The notes under the pieces: generated by a model
Told to the model about the DNA's origin: nothing
The model's database searches: none
Seen by the model: only the letters and a program-made list of their open reading frames with translations
Position numbers and translations under genes: made by a program
In this document: piece by piece, positions 16,240-24,902 of the stretch
How the letters are laid out: the number at the start of each line of letters is the position of its first letter
How positions within the stretch are numbered: the stretch's first letter is position 1
Assembly (NCBI GenBank): GCA_030695565.1
Contig: JAUYRZ010000033.1
Coordinates: 1-64,000 of the forward strand
Source of the DNA: Archangium sp.
Lineage (GTDB): Bacteria > Myxococcota > Myxococcia > Myxococcales > Myxococcaceae
Direction: 5' to 3'
Length of the DNA: 64,000 nucleotides

Positions 16240-17921
16240 TGCAGCCTCCTGGTCACGAATGAGTCGCTCTGCGCGTAGTCGACCAACAGCTCGAGGATCT
16301 TCCCGTCGCGGCCGCTGGCCCTGCCGCGCACGAAGTCGACGAAGGTGCGCTCCTCCTCCGCACCCGAACGCCCCGCCGCGAAGCGAAACAGGTGCTGCTG
16401 AAAACACCGCGCGACGGTCTGCGACTTTGCCAACAAGGTGCTCAGCCCGACCGCGTCGGTGAAGGTGCCCTCTGCATCGCCCGCGTTGAGCAGCTCGCCC
16501 GAGGCGTCGATGGGCTTGCCGTTCTCGGTGGTGCGGTAGCGGCCGACCGCGTCGAAGCTCTCCAGCGCGAAGCCGATGGGGTCGAGCATCTTGTGGCAAC
16601 CCGCGCAGGTGGGGTTCGCCGAGTGCGCCGAGAACCGTTCGCGCGTGGTCAACGTCGCGTCGGGCGCAGGCACCACGATGTTCACGCCGACTGCGCTGGG
16701 CAACGGCAGCTCCTGGCACAGCAGCTTCTTGCGCACGACGGCGCCGCGTTTCATGGGCGCGGTGTCGGCGAAGTGCGCGTTGGCCGCGGCGAAACCACCC
16801 GCGAGCAAGAGCCCCTTGCGATGGGCCGGCTGGGTCATCGGCCCCGAGCCGGTGAGCCCGTAGAAGCGGGCCAACGCCGGGGTCATCACGGTGTTCGAGG
16901 TGGAGAGCAACGACTCCAGCGTGCCGTCACCGCCGAAGAGCACCGAGTCCACGATGAAGCGGCTCTCGGCCTGCATGTCCGTCCTGACCAGGGGCCACTC
17001 GGGGAACAAGGTGGTGTCTTTGCCCAGCGACTCAGCGCTGTCGGCGCCGGTCCACTCGAGCACCAGGCGGGCGACCTGCTGATGGGCTGCGGGGGTGGCC
17101 AGCAGCGCGCGCGCAGCCGTCTCGCGGCCCGCGGCCGTGGCGAGTTCACCGGCGCGGCCTGCAGCCATCAACGCGTCGTCTGCCGGTGCACCGGTCAACA
17201 ACAGCGAAAGCCCGGTGGCGATCTCTTCGCCTGACAGCGTGGTGGTCTCGCCGTTCACCGTGCCGCCCAGCTCGGTCACGTAGAGAAACGACGGCGACTG
17301 CAGCACCGCGGTGATGGTGAGCTCGATGCCCGCCGCGTAGGTCGAGCCGGTCTGGCCCGCGCGGTACACGGTCAGCAAGGCGGTCTCTTCTTCGGGCGTG
17401 ACGTCGCGGCGAAATGCGCGCGCAGCGAAGGCGTGGATGAAGGTCTGCGCGCAGGCTTCCGTGCCGGCGGCCGTCGCGCACGGAGCAAGGCTGGTCAAGC
17501 GGGCCACCACCGCGTCGTGGGCGAGGGCTTGCGCGGCTTGCCACAACGCGTCGGCCTGCACGCTGCCCACGCGTTGATCCGCGTTGCGGGTGAAGCCCGA
17601 CTGCCGCATGTCCGCGCCGATCGCGGTGGCCAGCTCTGGCGCCGGTGCGCCCAGCAGGGTGCTGGTGGCGGCCTGCAGCTCTGCGCTGGTGAGCCGGCGA
17701 ATGCCCGCGCGCGGAAACACCGGAGGTCCCGGAGGCGCCTCCGGATCAATCGGGGCCGGCAGCTGCGTCACCACCGGGGGCGGGGTGACCGAACCGGGCG
17801 TGGTGGGGGCCTCCCCCGGAACCACCGCCTCAGGCGCGGGCTCGGACCGCGGTCCATCGATGAGTCCGGTACACGACGACAGCGACAACGTGAGCAACCC
17901 GATGATCAAAACGATGCGCAT
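16236..17921 (-). CDS. DUF1592/DUF1588/DUF1585 cytochrome-like protein
   Basis: 561 residues, with a lipobox signal (LSLSSCTG) and a proline-rich linker to ~75. Domains in order: a DUF1587-like start (RRLTSAELQAATSTLLG), a DUF1595-like helical stretch (~150-190), DUF1592 around 190-330, DUF1588 (GLLLAGGFAAANAHF, then TTRERFSAH) ending in CAGCH, a c-type heme site, then DUF1585 at the C-terminus (GKILELLVDYAQSDSF). The CxxCH implies one covalent heme c in the periplasm or at the outer surface. It is the first gene of the DUF1592-DUF1552 operon. The metabolic role is unknown. Confidence 0.85.
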   Translation of the reverse strand: MRIVLIIGLLTLSLSSCTGLIDGPRSEPAPEAVVPGEAPTTPGSVTPPPVVTQLPAPIDPEAPPGPPVFPRAGIRRLTSAELQAATSTLLGAPAPELATAIGADMRQSGFTRNADQRVGSVQADALWQAAQALAHDAVVARLTSLAPCATAAGTEACAQTFIHAFAARAFRRDVTPEEETALLTVYRAGQTGSTYAAGIELTITAVLQSPSFLYVTELGGTVNGETTTLSGEEIATGLSLLLTGAPADDALMAAGRAGELATAAGRETAARALLATPAAHQQVARLVLEWTGADSAESLGKDTTLFPEWPLVRTDMQAESRFIVDSVLFGGDGTLESLLSTSNTVMTPALARFYGLTGSGPMTQPAHRKGLLLAGGFAAANAHFADTAPMKRGAVVRKKLLCQELPLPSAVGVNIVVPAPDATLTTRERFSAHSANPTCAGCHKMLDPIGFALESFDAVGRYRTTENGKPIDASGELLNAGDAEGTFTDAVGLSTLLAKSQTVARCFQQHLFRFAAGRSGAEEERTFVDFVRGRASGRDGKILELLVDYAQSDSFVTRRLQ

Positions 17922-17963
17922 GAGCCCCGCTGGAAAAAGTGAAGGCGCAAGGTGTCAGCGCAG

Positions 17964-18020
17964 GTTCTGCCTCCACAACCCCAGCTGCCCCGAACGTCGT
18001 GGGGTTCAAGTAGGCAGAAC
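17964..18020. other. Nested hairpin in a divergent promoter region
   Basis: An outer 9-base inverted repeat (GTTCTGCCT / AGGCAGAAC) encloses an inner 7-base one (AACCCCA / TGGGGTT), with a 16-base apical loop. It lies between the divergent DUF1592 operon and the membrane-protein gene at 18166, so it could be an operator or a leader RNA. It has no T-tract to make it a terminator on either strand. Confidence 0.5.
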
Positions 18021-18165
18021 GAGGCTGCTGGAACGGCAAGAGCGTGGGGTTGAAATCGGAGTGAGGCGGTCGTGTTGAAGGCCGCTGCTGCTGTGGTGCG
18101 TTTGCAGGTGGGCTGAAGAGAGGGGCATGCCACTTGCTCACATGACCCTTCATTCCGGAGGGTTC

Positions 18166-18516
18166 ATGGGAAGCGTTCTATCGGTCATCGTGGCCCTCAC
18201 CCTCGCGGCCGAAGCGCCCGCGGTTCCGGCCCGCACCCGCCCCGGGGTCACCGTGCTCGCGTTCGTGGGAGCGGGGCTGGTGACCGCGGGCCTTGGGTTC
18301 GAGATCAGCGGTCGGGCGGGCCGCGATCCCCGCGCGCCGGTGTACGAGTGGCGGCCCAACGCGGAGGCGAACATCGTGGGCGGGCTGAGCCTCATCGCTG
18401 CGGGGCTGTGCCTCATCACCATCGCCGCGGTGCTCACGCGCTGGCAGGTTCCCGCGGTCTCGTTGTCGGTGACGCCCGGCGGTGCACGCCTGGCGCTGGG
18501 CGCGACGTGGCCGTGA
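18166..18516 (+). CDS. Small two-helix membrane protein, function unknown
   Basis: 116 residues from MGSVLSVIVAL, chosen because GGAGG sits 4 bases upstream; a Met 13 codons earlier is less well placed. The start is a probable signal or anchor, followed by two hydrophobic helices (VTVLAFVGAGLVTAGLG and IVGGLSLIAAGLCLITIAAVL) with a short charged loop between. The GTG of the DUF3943 gene overlaps its TGA (GTGA), so the two are coupled and may act together. No family recognised. Confidence 0.65.
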   Translation: MGSVLSVIVALTLAAEAPAVPARTRPGVTVLAFVGAGLVTAGLGFEISGRAGRDPRAPVYEWRPNAEANIVGGLSLIAAGLCLITIAAVLTRWQVPAVSLSVTPGGARLALGATWP

Positions 18517-19910
18517 ACGCCCGCGGCATCGTGCTGCTGGTGTGGCTCACGGCGCTGGGCGCCTCCGCGAAAGACGCTTCAGATGCGCCGCTGCGCGAGC
18601 CTGAACCTGCACCCGAGGCGGGGTTGCCCTGGGAAAACTACGTCGTGCCCGCCCTGGAGAACGTCGCGATCAATCTCGGGCTGCTCTCCTTCAACAACCT
18701 CGTCACCCGCATGCCGTTCGCGTTGATCAGCGCTGATTCGGTCGCGCACAACCTGCAACCCCGCTCGTGGCGGGTCGACACCGACTACTTCATCACCAAC
18801 CAGTTCGGTCACGCGTACCACGGCAACTTCAACTTCAACGCCGCGCGCTCCAGCGGGCTCGACTTCTGGTGGTCAGGCCTCTACGCCCTGATCACCAGCC
18901 TCACCTGGGAGCTCTTCCTCGAGGTCGAACCGCCCTCGGTGAATGATCAGATCACCACGCCCATCGGTGGTTCGCTGCTGGGCGAAGCGCTGCATCGCTC
19001 AGCCCTTCAGCTGCGAAGGAGCAGTGGCCCGAAGTGGCTCACGTCGCTTGGAGCTGCCTTGCTCGATCCCATGGGCGCCTTGAACGGCGCGCTGCTCCCC
19101 GAGCCGCCCAGCGACGACGAGGCGCTCGATCCGCTCTTCGTGCGGTGGCAGTTCGGGGCCGGGGCGAGCGTGGTGATCGATCGGGTCGATGGTGAACAAC
19201 GGGCGCGCAGTCCGCCCGAGGCCATCATCGCCGTGCTGCTGGTGTCGGGAGCGCCGTGGAGCCGCCGCTCGAACTACGACGAGCCGCTCTCGTACTTCGA
19301 CCTGCGGGCTGATCTCTCGTTTCCCATCAACGTCACGGGAAACCTCTTCATCCGCGGGCTGCTGTTCGGGAAACGCATCAACGGTCATGGCGTGTGGGGG
19401 CTCTTCGGCGCGTATGACTACGCGTCGGCGGCCATCGTGCGCGCGTCAGGGGTGGGCCTGGGGCCGGGTGTCATCTTTCAATGGCAGCCGTTCTCCGGGT
19501 GGTACGTGCAGACCGCCGGGCTCGTCGGGGCCAGCCCGTTCGCGGCGGCCGGCCAGCTGCTCGACGTGCCACGGGAGCTGGGTCGCGACTACCACGTGGG
19601 CCCGGGCGTTCAGTCGAACCTCGACGTGCGCGTGCTGCGGCCCGGCGTGCTGCAGCTCGAGTTGGGGCTGCGGAACTGGGTGGTGGTCGGCGCGTACACG
19701 TTGCCCAAAGGGTACGAGTCGATCACCTGGCTGACCGCGGCGCTGACTGTTCCCCTCTGGCGCTGGCTCGGTGCGGGCGCGGAGTTCACGCTCGCAGATC
19801 GCCGCGCGCGTTTCGATGGCGCCCGCGACAACGACGACACGGGTTTGTCGTTGCGGCTCCTGCTCAGCGTGATGACCGAGCCTCACTTCGGGGTGCAGCC
19901 GCAGAATTAG
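18513..19910 (+). CDS. DUF3943 domain outer-membrane-type protein
   Basis: 465 residues from a GTG that overlaps the previous stop. The signal peptide ends near ASAKDAS. The DUF3943 core follows: VDTDYFITNQFGHAYHGNF, AARSSGLDFWWSG, a Ser-x-x-WE helix, VNDQITTPIGGSLLGE. The rest alternates aromatic beta strands (YFDLRADLSFPI, WRWLGAGAEFTL), consistent with a beta-barrel or surface layer protein. The family is widespread in Gram-negatives and unexplained. It sits two genes before a PAP2 phosphatase, and an envelope-lipid role for the cluster is a reasonable guess, not shown. Confidence 0.8.
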   Translation: MNARGIVLLVWLTALGASAKDASDAPLREPEPAPEAGLPWENYVVPALENVAINLGLLSFNNLVTRMPFALISADSVAHNLQPRSWRVDTDYFITNQFGHAYHGNFNFNAARSSGLDFWWSGLYALITSLTWELFLEVEPPSVNDQITTPIGGSLLGEALHRSALQLRRSSGPKWLTSLGAALLDPMGALNGALLPEPPSDDEALDPLFVRWQFGAGASVVIDRVDGEQRARSPPEAIIAVLLVSGAPWSRRSNYDEPLSYFDLRADLSFPINVTGNLFIRGLLFGKRINGHGVWGLFGAYDYASAAIVRASGVGLGPGVIFQWQPFSGWYVQTAGLVGASPFAAAGQLLDVPRELGRDYHVGPGVQSNLDVRVLRPGVLQLELGLRNWVVVGAYTLPKGYESITWLTAALTVPLWRWLGAGAEFTLADRRARFDGARDNDDTGLSLRLLLSVMTEPHFGVQPQN

Positions 19911-19979
19911 CGCAGCCCCGCCCGCGGCGCGCTCGGAAGAGGGCTGGTGCCCTTCTTGCTGAGCTCCCCGCGCGATGGC

Positions 19980-20111
19980 ACCGTTCGCAGCGAGCGCAGT
20001 CGAGAGGCCACCGTGGCTTCGTGTGGCAAGTGACTCCTCGACTTCTCGCGGGGCGACCGGTGAGTCGAGGGCACGGCCCGTACCCCTTCGACTTCGCTCA
20101 GTCAGAACGGT
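19980..20111. repeat. Terminal-inverted-repeat-like intergenic element
   Basis: The left end ACCGTTCGCAGCGAGCGCAGTCGAG resembles the reverse complement of the right end CCCCTTCGACTTCGCTCAGTCAGAACGGT; by eye about 19 of 25 positions pair. The right arm (CCTTCGACTTCGCTCAG) is of a kind seen repeatedly between genes in many GC-rich bacteria. The right arm touches the proposed start of the PAP2 gene. Confidence 0.45.
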
Positions 20112-21006
20112 GGCGCTGGCGGTCGTCCTCACGGCGCTCGCAGCGAACGCTGAACCCCCCTCACCCCAGGTGCTGCCGCACGCCGCGCACGGGCTCTTCA
20201 CCGGAGAGCAGTGGCGCTACCGCCGCGACAACCTGCTCGGTGGCACCGCGCTGCGCATCGTGGCCGACCTCGTCTCGATTCCCACGGGAGCGCCGTGGTG
20301 GAACGGTGGTGAATGGGCGCTCTTCGGCGGCGTGATGGGCACCACCGTCGGGCTCTCGGTCGGCACGCCGTCGCTCGACGTGCGCTTTCAAGACCTGGTG
20401 CACGAGCGGTTCCTCGGGCCGGATCGGTTCAGCATCTGGAACCAGACAGGCGATCTGATCATCTGGTCGGCCGCGGGCGCCGCCACGCTGGGCCTGCTGA
20501 TCTACGGGTTGATCAGCGGCGATGACCTTGCCGCCGAGACCGCCATGCTGATGGCCGAGGCCTTTGCGGTCGCGCAGCTGTACCACAACCTGATCAAGCT
20601 CCTGGTCGGCCGCGCCGGGCCACGCGAGACCTCGCTGCAGGGCCACTACTTCGGGCCCGCGGGTGGCGTGCAGCTCTGGCCGGCGGGCACGCCGTCAGGG
20701 CACATGGCGTCGATGTACGCGCTGCTCTCGGTCTTGATGCACACCATCGATCACCCTGCGCTCTGGGTGGGGCTCAACGCCTTCGCGCTGGTGTTCGGCG
20801 CGTCGCTGGTCGGCGACCAGTATCACTGGGTCTCCGACGTGATCCTCGGCGCAGCGATAGGGTTCTGCGTGGGCCGGTGGGTGGTGCGCCATCGCTCCAC
20901 GCTGTACGTGTACGGCGACGATCCGCCGCCGACGGTGCAGTTCAACCTGGTGCCGCTTTTGATGCCGGGGCAGGGCGCGGGCTTCGGCGTGGTGGGCACC
21001 TTCTGA
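20110..21006 (+). CDS. PAP2-family membrane phosphatase
   Basis: 298 residues from a GTG; the frame is open further back, but the upstream part lies in a repeat-like element, so the start is uncertain. A signal or anchor (VALAVVLTALAANA) precedes hydrophobic helices. The three PAP2 motifs are present: C1 KLLVGRAGPRE, C2 PSGHMAS, and C3 SLVGDQYHWVSDVILG with the nucleophilic His and its Asp. These hydrolyse phosphate from lipids such as undecaprenyl diphosphate or phosphatidic acid. It follows DUF3943 on the same strand. The exact substrate cannot be read. Confidence 0.85.
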   Translation: MALAVVLTALAANAEPPSPQVLPHAAHGLFTGEQWRYRRDNLLGGTALRIVADLVSIPTGAPWWNGGEWALFGGVMGTTVGLSVGTPSLDVRFQDLVHERFLGPDRFSIWNQTGDLIIWSAAGAATLGLLIYGLISGDDLAAETAMLMAEAFAVAQLYHNLIKLLVGRAGPRETSLQGHYFGPAGGVQLWPAGTPSGHMASMYALLSVLMHTIDHPALWVGLNAFALVFGASLVGDQYHWVSDVILGAAIGFCVGRWVVRHRSTLYVYGDDPPPTVQFNLVPLLMPGQGAGFGVVGTF

Positions 21007-21099
21007 GGGCGCACCCGGGTGAACGGCTGTCGCCGGGTGAAGTGAGACTCACGCCACGAAGAGAAGAAGCGCGCCCCGCCCGCCGTTAGCTGATCAGCA

Positions 21100-23211
21100 G
21101 TGACCCAGACGCCCGAAGAGCTCCAGTTGGCCCTCGCGGCGTCCGCCCGGCGCGCAGCGGAGCTCCAGGCGTGGATCGATTCATCGGAGCTCGAGGCGGA
21201 TCAGCTGCGGGCCCGCATCGCCGAGCTCGAAGCGAAGCCCGCGCCGAACACGCCTGATCCGCGTGTCGCCGAGCTGCAGGCGTGGGTCGATGCGTCGGAG
21301 GTCGAGGCCGATCAACTGCGCGCCCGCATCACCGAGCTGGAGACGAAGCCGACCGCGGTCGACCCGCGGGTGGCCGAGCTGCAAGCGTGGGTGGACTGCG
21401 CGGAAGAAGAGACCGATCAGCTGCGCGCGCGCATCGCTGAGCTCGAAGCAAAGCCCGCCACCAGCGCTCCTGACCCGCGCGTGGCCGAGCTGCAGGCCTG
21501 GGTGGATTCGTCGGACGAAGAAGCGGGCCACCTGCGCGCTCGCGTCGCTGAGCTGGAGGCCCAGGCGCCCGATCGCCGCGTGGCCGAGCTGCAGGCGTGG
21601 ATCGACGCCAACGAAGCCGACGCCGAAGAACTGACCAAGCGCGCCACGCGGGCCGAAGCAGAGCTCAGCGCGCTCAAGGCCACCGTGCTGACCGGCGATT
21701 CGCGCGCGCTGGTCGAGCGCATCTCCGAGCTCGAGGCGGTGAATCATTCGTTGCGCGGGCTCAACACCGGCCTGGTGCAGCAGGTCAGCAGCGCCGGCCA
21801 GCGCGACGTGGCGCTGCTCACCGCCCAGCTCGAAGCGGCGCGCGCCCAGGGCTCTGAGAGCCGGGTGGCAGAGCTTCAACACGCGCTCAGCTCGGCGCGC
21901 GAAGCGCTCGCTGCGCTCGAGGTGCAGCACGAGACCACCATCGTCGAGGCCCGCTCTCACCTGAAGGACGAGGCTCGCGAGGCGCGCCTGGCGATGGACA
22001 AGCAGCGCGCAGCGCTGGTGGCCCGCGAGCGGGAAGTGGCCGCGCTGACCGCCCAGCTCGCCACTCGAACCGACGAAGCCGCGGTGCTCGAGGCCCGGGT
22101 GAAGGCGCACACGGCTTCGGAGCAGAAGCTGGAAGCAGAAGTGGCTGAGCAGCGGGATCGCGCGTGTCAGGCCGAGCAGTCGTTGGGGGCCGCGCAGTCG
22201 GAGGTCACCACCCTGCGCCACCGCAGCGGCGTGCTGGAGGCCAAGACCGGCGAGCTGACCGGAAGGCTCGAGGAGTCCCAGCGCTGGCTGGCCCAGGGAG
22301 AGCTCGAGGCCGCCGAACTCACCCGGGAGCTCACCGCCGCGAGAACCGAACGCGCGCAGCTCGCTTCTGCCGCGCCTGCCGAGCCGAGCGCGCCGCTGCG
22401 CATCGTGCCACCGCCGCCGCCCGCCGATGCGGACGCGCCCGAAGACGACGGGCTCGAGGGCTTCTCGCCTCAACGCATGCACCGGCTGGAGGCCCTGCTC
22501 GCCGCCGAGAAGGTGAAGACGGGCCTGCTGCAGCAGTTCGCGGCGACCTCCGAGGCGGCGCTCTCGCGCATGAAGGACGAGCTCGAGGCGGCGGGCGGCC
22601 GGCTGGCGGATCTGCGCAAGCGGCTGGGGCTCTCCGATACGGAGACCGACGAGACCCTGGAGCGTCTGGAGGCCGCCCGGCGTGAGCTGCGCGGCCTGTT
22701 TGCCGAGCTGGCGGCCCTCCAGCAGGGAGCGCCCGATGACGAACTCATCGCGCCGGAAGACGTGCTCGACGCACCGTTGGCCGCGCTCGACCAGCTGGCC
22801 GCGCAACAGGCCGAGGTGGCGCAAGAAGCCACCCGGGCGCTCGCCGGTGAGCAGCGGGCCCGCGAGCAGTTGATGGGCGATCTCACCTGGCTCAAGGCCG
22901 AGCTGGAGAAGCTCTCGAACGTGCGTGAAGACCTGCGGCACCGCATTCACGCGATGGTGCAGCGTGAGCTCAAGCGCAAGCAGGTGGTGAGCGCGTTGCT
23001 CGACAAGCTGCGCAGCACCGAGGTCAGCTCAGCTTCGCGCGCGGGCACCTTGAGGCGGTTGCACGCGGCGATGGAGCTGGCTCAGAAGACGGCGGTGCGG
23101 GTGCAGACCGTCTACTTCCAGAAGCAGATTGGCTCGCTCAACCGCCAGTTGGAGAAACGCACGCCCTCTCCCTTCGGGCCCTTCGGGCCCTTCGGGAGAG
23201 GGTCGGGGTGA
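21100..23211 (+). CDS. Long coiled-coil protein with five ~39-residue N-terminal repeats
   Basis: 703 residues from GTG, with no signal peptide or membrane helix, so cytoplasmic. The N-terminal ~180 residues are five near-copies of a ~39-residue unit: (P)RVAELQAW(V/I)D-x-S/A-E/D-x-EADQLRARI-x-ELE. Two units are separated by Pro-rich joints (KPAPNTPDP). The rest is continuous heptad coiled coil with a flexible Pro/Asp linker near 420 (PPPPPADADAPEDDG). Such proteins act as scaffolds or filaments. The very end (SPFGPFGPFG) is encoded by a palindromic CCCTTCGGG repeat and is probably not original coding sequence, so the true C-terminus may lie shortly before. Function unknown. Confidence 0.75.
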   Translation: MTQTPEELQLALAASARRAAELQAWIDSSELEADQLRARIAELEAKPAPNTPDPRVAELQAWVDASEVEADQLRARITELETKPTAVDPRVAELQAWVDCAEEETDQLRARIAELEAKPATSAPDPRVAELQAWVDSSDEEAGHLRARVAELEAQAPDRRVAELQAWIDANEADAEELTKRATRAEAELSALKATVLTGDSRALVERISELEAVNHSLRGLNTGLVQQVSSAGQRDVALLTAQLEAARAQGSESRVAELQHALSSAREALAALEVQHETTIVEARSHLKDEAREARLAMDKQRAALVAREREVAALTAQLATRTDEAAVLEARVKAHTASEQKLEAEVAEQRDRACQAEQSLGAAQSEVTTLRHRSGVLEAKTGELTGRLEESQRWLAQGELEAAELTRELTAARTERAQLASAAPAEPSAPLRIVPPPPPADADAPEDDGLEGFSPQRMHRLEALLAAEKVKTGLLQQFAATSEAALSRMKDELEAAGGRLADLRKRLGLSDTETDETLERLEAARRELRGLFAELAALQQGAPDDELIAPEDVLDAPLAALDQLAAQQAEVAQEATRALAGEQRAREQLMGDLTWLKAELEKLSNVREDLRHRIHAMVQRELKRKQVVSALLDKLRSTEVSSASRAGTLRRLHAAMELAQKTAVRVQTVYFQKQIGSLNRQLEKRTPSPFGPFGPFGRGSG

Positions 23212-23215
23212 GGGG
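23164..23215. repeat. CCCTCTCCC palindromic element, copy A
   Basis: CCCTCTCCC (23164-23172) and GGGAGAGGG (23194-23202) are inverted repeats around two CCCTTCGGG units, followed by TCGGGGTGAGGGGC. It is the common bacterial intergenic palindrome style, and it overlaps the final codons of the coiled-coil gene. Related pieces occur at 27122-27157 and 32366-32383. Confidence 0.6.
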
Positions 23216-23282
23216 CCGTTCACTTCAGTAGACAGAGCGATGCCCGGGCAGTTCCGAAGAACCCCCGGGCAGCTCTCTCAGT

Positions 23283-24434
23283 TCACGCCGCGCGAGCCGC
23301 GCGCGCTTCGTTCACCGACGCGCTGATCACCAACTTCGCGGTCTCATCGAACTTCTTGAGCAGCGTGGCCACTTCGGAGTTCGCCACCAGCTTCACCTCG
23401 ATGCCGCGCTTGTTCGCCTCTCGCTTGATGTCGAGCACCAGCCGGGGCGTGCGATCCGTCTTGGTGAGCGCCACCGACAGATCGACGATCACCTCGTCGA
23501 AGCACGCCGCCGCCAGCTTCTCGATGGTCTCCTCGAGCAACCGCGTCACACGGCCGAAGTACTTCTCGATGCGGTCTTCCTTGCCGGTGAACGGGCCCAC
23601 CTTCACCAGGTTCTCGTCGGCGACCACCAGCTCCTGGTCGTTGAAGTACCGCACCAGGAAGTCATCGATGCTGTCCTTGTCGAACGGCTTGTAGATGACG
23701 TCATCGAAGCCGAGCGCCTGCTGTTCTTTCTGCACGTCGTTGGTGGTGCGCAGGGGCAGGGCGAGGAACGCCGCGTGCGCCTGCAGCGTGCGCAGCTGAT
23801 TCATCAGCGCCGCCGAGTTCACGTCGGGAATGTCGGTGTCGACCAACACCACGCGGAAGACCTTGTCGCGGCACAGCGTCATGGCGGCTGACGCGCTGAG
23901 CGCTCCGGTGACCGTCACGTGCGCAGGCACCAGCGTCTTGAGCTTTTTGCCGACGTTCTCCATGTCGTCGATCACCAGGATGTCGATGAACTGTTTGCCG
24001 GTGGGGTCGGTGCGCATGGGCAGCGAGGCCACGTTGAGCGCGGGCGCAGCAGCCGTCGAGGCGCCCACGGGCCCCGTCAACTTGAGCACCTTGAGCACCT
24101 TGGCCTTGAGCTCCTCGGGCTTGAAGGGCTTCAAGATGTAGTCCTCGATGCCCGCCTTCATCACGTCCATCATGATGCTCTTCTTCGACTCGCTGGTGAG
24201 CATGAGCACGGGCGTCTTGTTTCCGTCGCCGCGCATCTTCGCCAGCATCGCCGGCCCGTCCATGTTGGGCATCGTCACGTCGAGGATCACCAGGTCGTAG
24301 GTGACCTCCTCGAGCTTCGAGAGGCCGAGCAAGCCGTCTTCGGCCTCGTCGACGTCGAAGCCCAGTTCAGCGACCTGTTTACCGACGATCATCCGGATCG
24401 CCTTGCTGTCATCCACAGTCAGAATTCGGGGCAT
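23283..24434 (-). CDS. Double-receiver response regulator with STAS-like C-terminus
   Basis: 383 residues. REC1 (1-~120) has the acidic pair VDDS, phospho-acceptor Asp52 in ILDVTMPNMDG, Thr/Ser switch LMLTSES and Lys in LKPFKPEE, so it should be phosphorylatable. REC2 (~145-262) keeps LVIDDMENV, LVDTDIPDV and YKPFDKDS, and probably also functions. The last ~95 residues (FDEVIVDLSVALTKTDRTP then LVANSEVATLLKKF) look like a STAS-type alpha/beta fold. There is no DNA-binding domain, so it acts through protein contacts. It starts 18 bases after the CheX-like gene, implying a phosphorelay with built-in phosphatase. Confidence 0.85.
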   Translation of the reverse strand: MPRILTVDDSKAIRMIVGKQVAELGFDVDEAEDGLLGLSKLEEVTYDLVILDVTMPNMDGPAMLAKMRGDGNKTPVLMLTSESKKSIMMDVMKAGIEDYILKPFKPEELKAKVLKVLKLTGPVGASTAAAPALNVASLPMRTDPTGKQFIDILVIDDMENVGKKLKTLVPAHVTVTGALSASAAMTLCRDKVFRVVLVDTDIPDVNSAALMNQLRTLQAHAAFLALPLRTTNDVQKEQQALGFDDVIYKPFDKDSIDDFLVRYFNDQELVVADENLVKVGPFTGKEDRIEKYFGRVTRLLEETIEKLAAACFDEVIVDLSVALTKTDRTPRLVLDIKREANKRGIEVKLVANSEVATLLKKFDETAKLVISASVNEARAARAA

Positions 24435-24452
24435 GGTGTGTTGGCCTTTCTC

Positions 24453-24902
24453 TCAGCTCGCGTCAGCCGCGACCTGCACTTCGAGGTGAATGTCGTCGAC
24501 GTCGGCACGCAGCACGATCAGCTGCTGTCCGCTCCCCGGCCCGCCCCATGGTGCTGAACCGATGACGATGCGCGGCAGGCCCAGCGCCGAGTCGATCGAC
24601 ATCGCCCGCTTCACCTGTCCCGCGGTGATGTTGGCCAGCTCGCGCAGGGTGTCTTCCATCATCGAGATGTCGACGTCCTGGAGGTCGACACAGAAGAGGC
24701 GGGAGCCCAGCTTCTGGCAGCTCGCTTCGTCACCGGTCACCACCACCGCGACGGGGATGACACCGGTGATGGGCAGCACGGCGCGCCGGAACGGGTCGAT
24801 GTTCTGCGGGCTGTTCGCCAGCACGAACCTCACGTTCATCATCGTGGTGGTGACGCTGTTGACCATGGAAGCCAACGAGTCAGGAGATGGAAATTTGCTC
24901 AA
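24453..24902 (-). CDS. CheX-like chemotaxis phosphatase
   Basis: 149 residues from a TTG start; an ATG 12 codons later gives a shorter version without a ribosome site, while GAGGCGCC precedes the TTG. The fold matches the CheX/CheC/FliY group: MVNSVTTTMMNVRFV near the N-terminus, then VVTGDEASCQKLGSRLF, and the helix with the phosphatase motif DTLRELANITAGQVK (E..xN pattern). CheX removes phosphate from CheY-type receivers. Directly upstream of the double-receiver regulator, it most likely dephosphorylates that protein. No chemoreceptor genes are nearby. Confidence 0.8.
   Translation of the reverse strand: MSKFPSPDSLASMVNSVTTTMMNVRFVLANSPQNIDPFRRAVLPITGVIPVAVVVTGDEASCQKLGSRLFCVDLQDVDISMMEDTLRELANITAGQVKRAMSIDSALGLPRIVIGSAPWGGPGSGQQLIVLRADVDDIHLEVQVAADAS

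Noticed and set aside
21100-21660. CRISPR-like or noncoding repeat array
   Set aside because: Units are contiguous and keep an open coiled-coil frame.
21181-22950. Minus-strand frame of 589 residues
   Set aside because: Antisense to the coiled-coil repeats; repetitive only because the real gene is.
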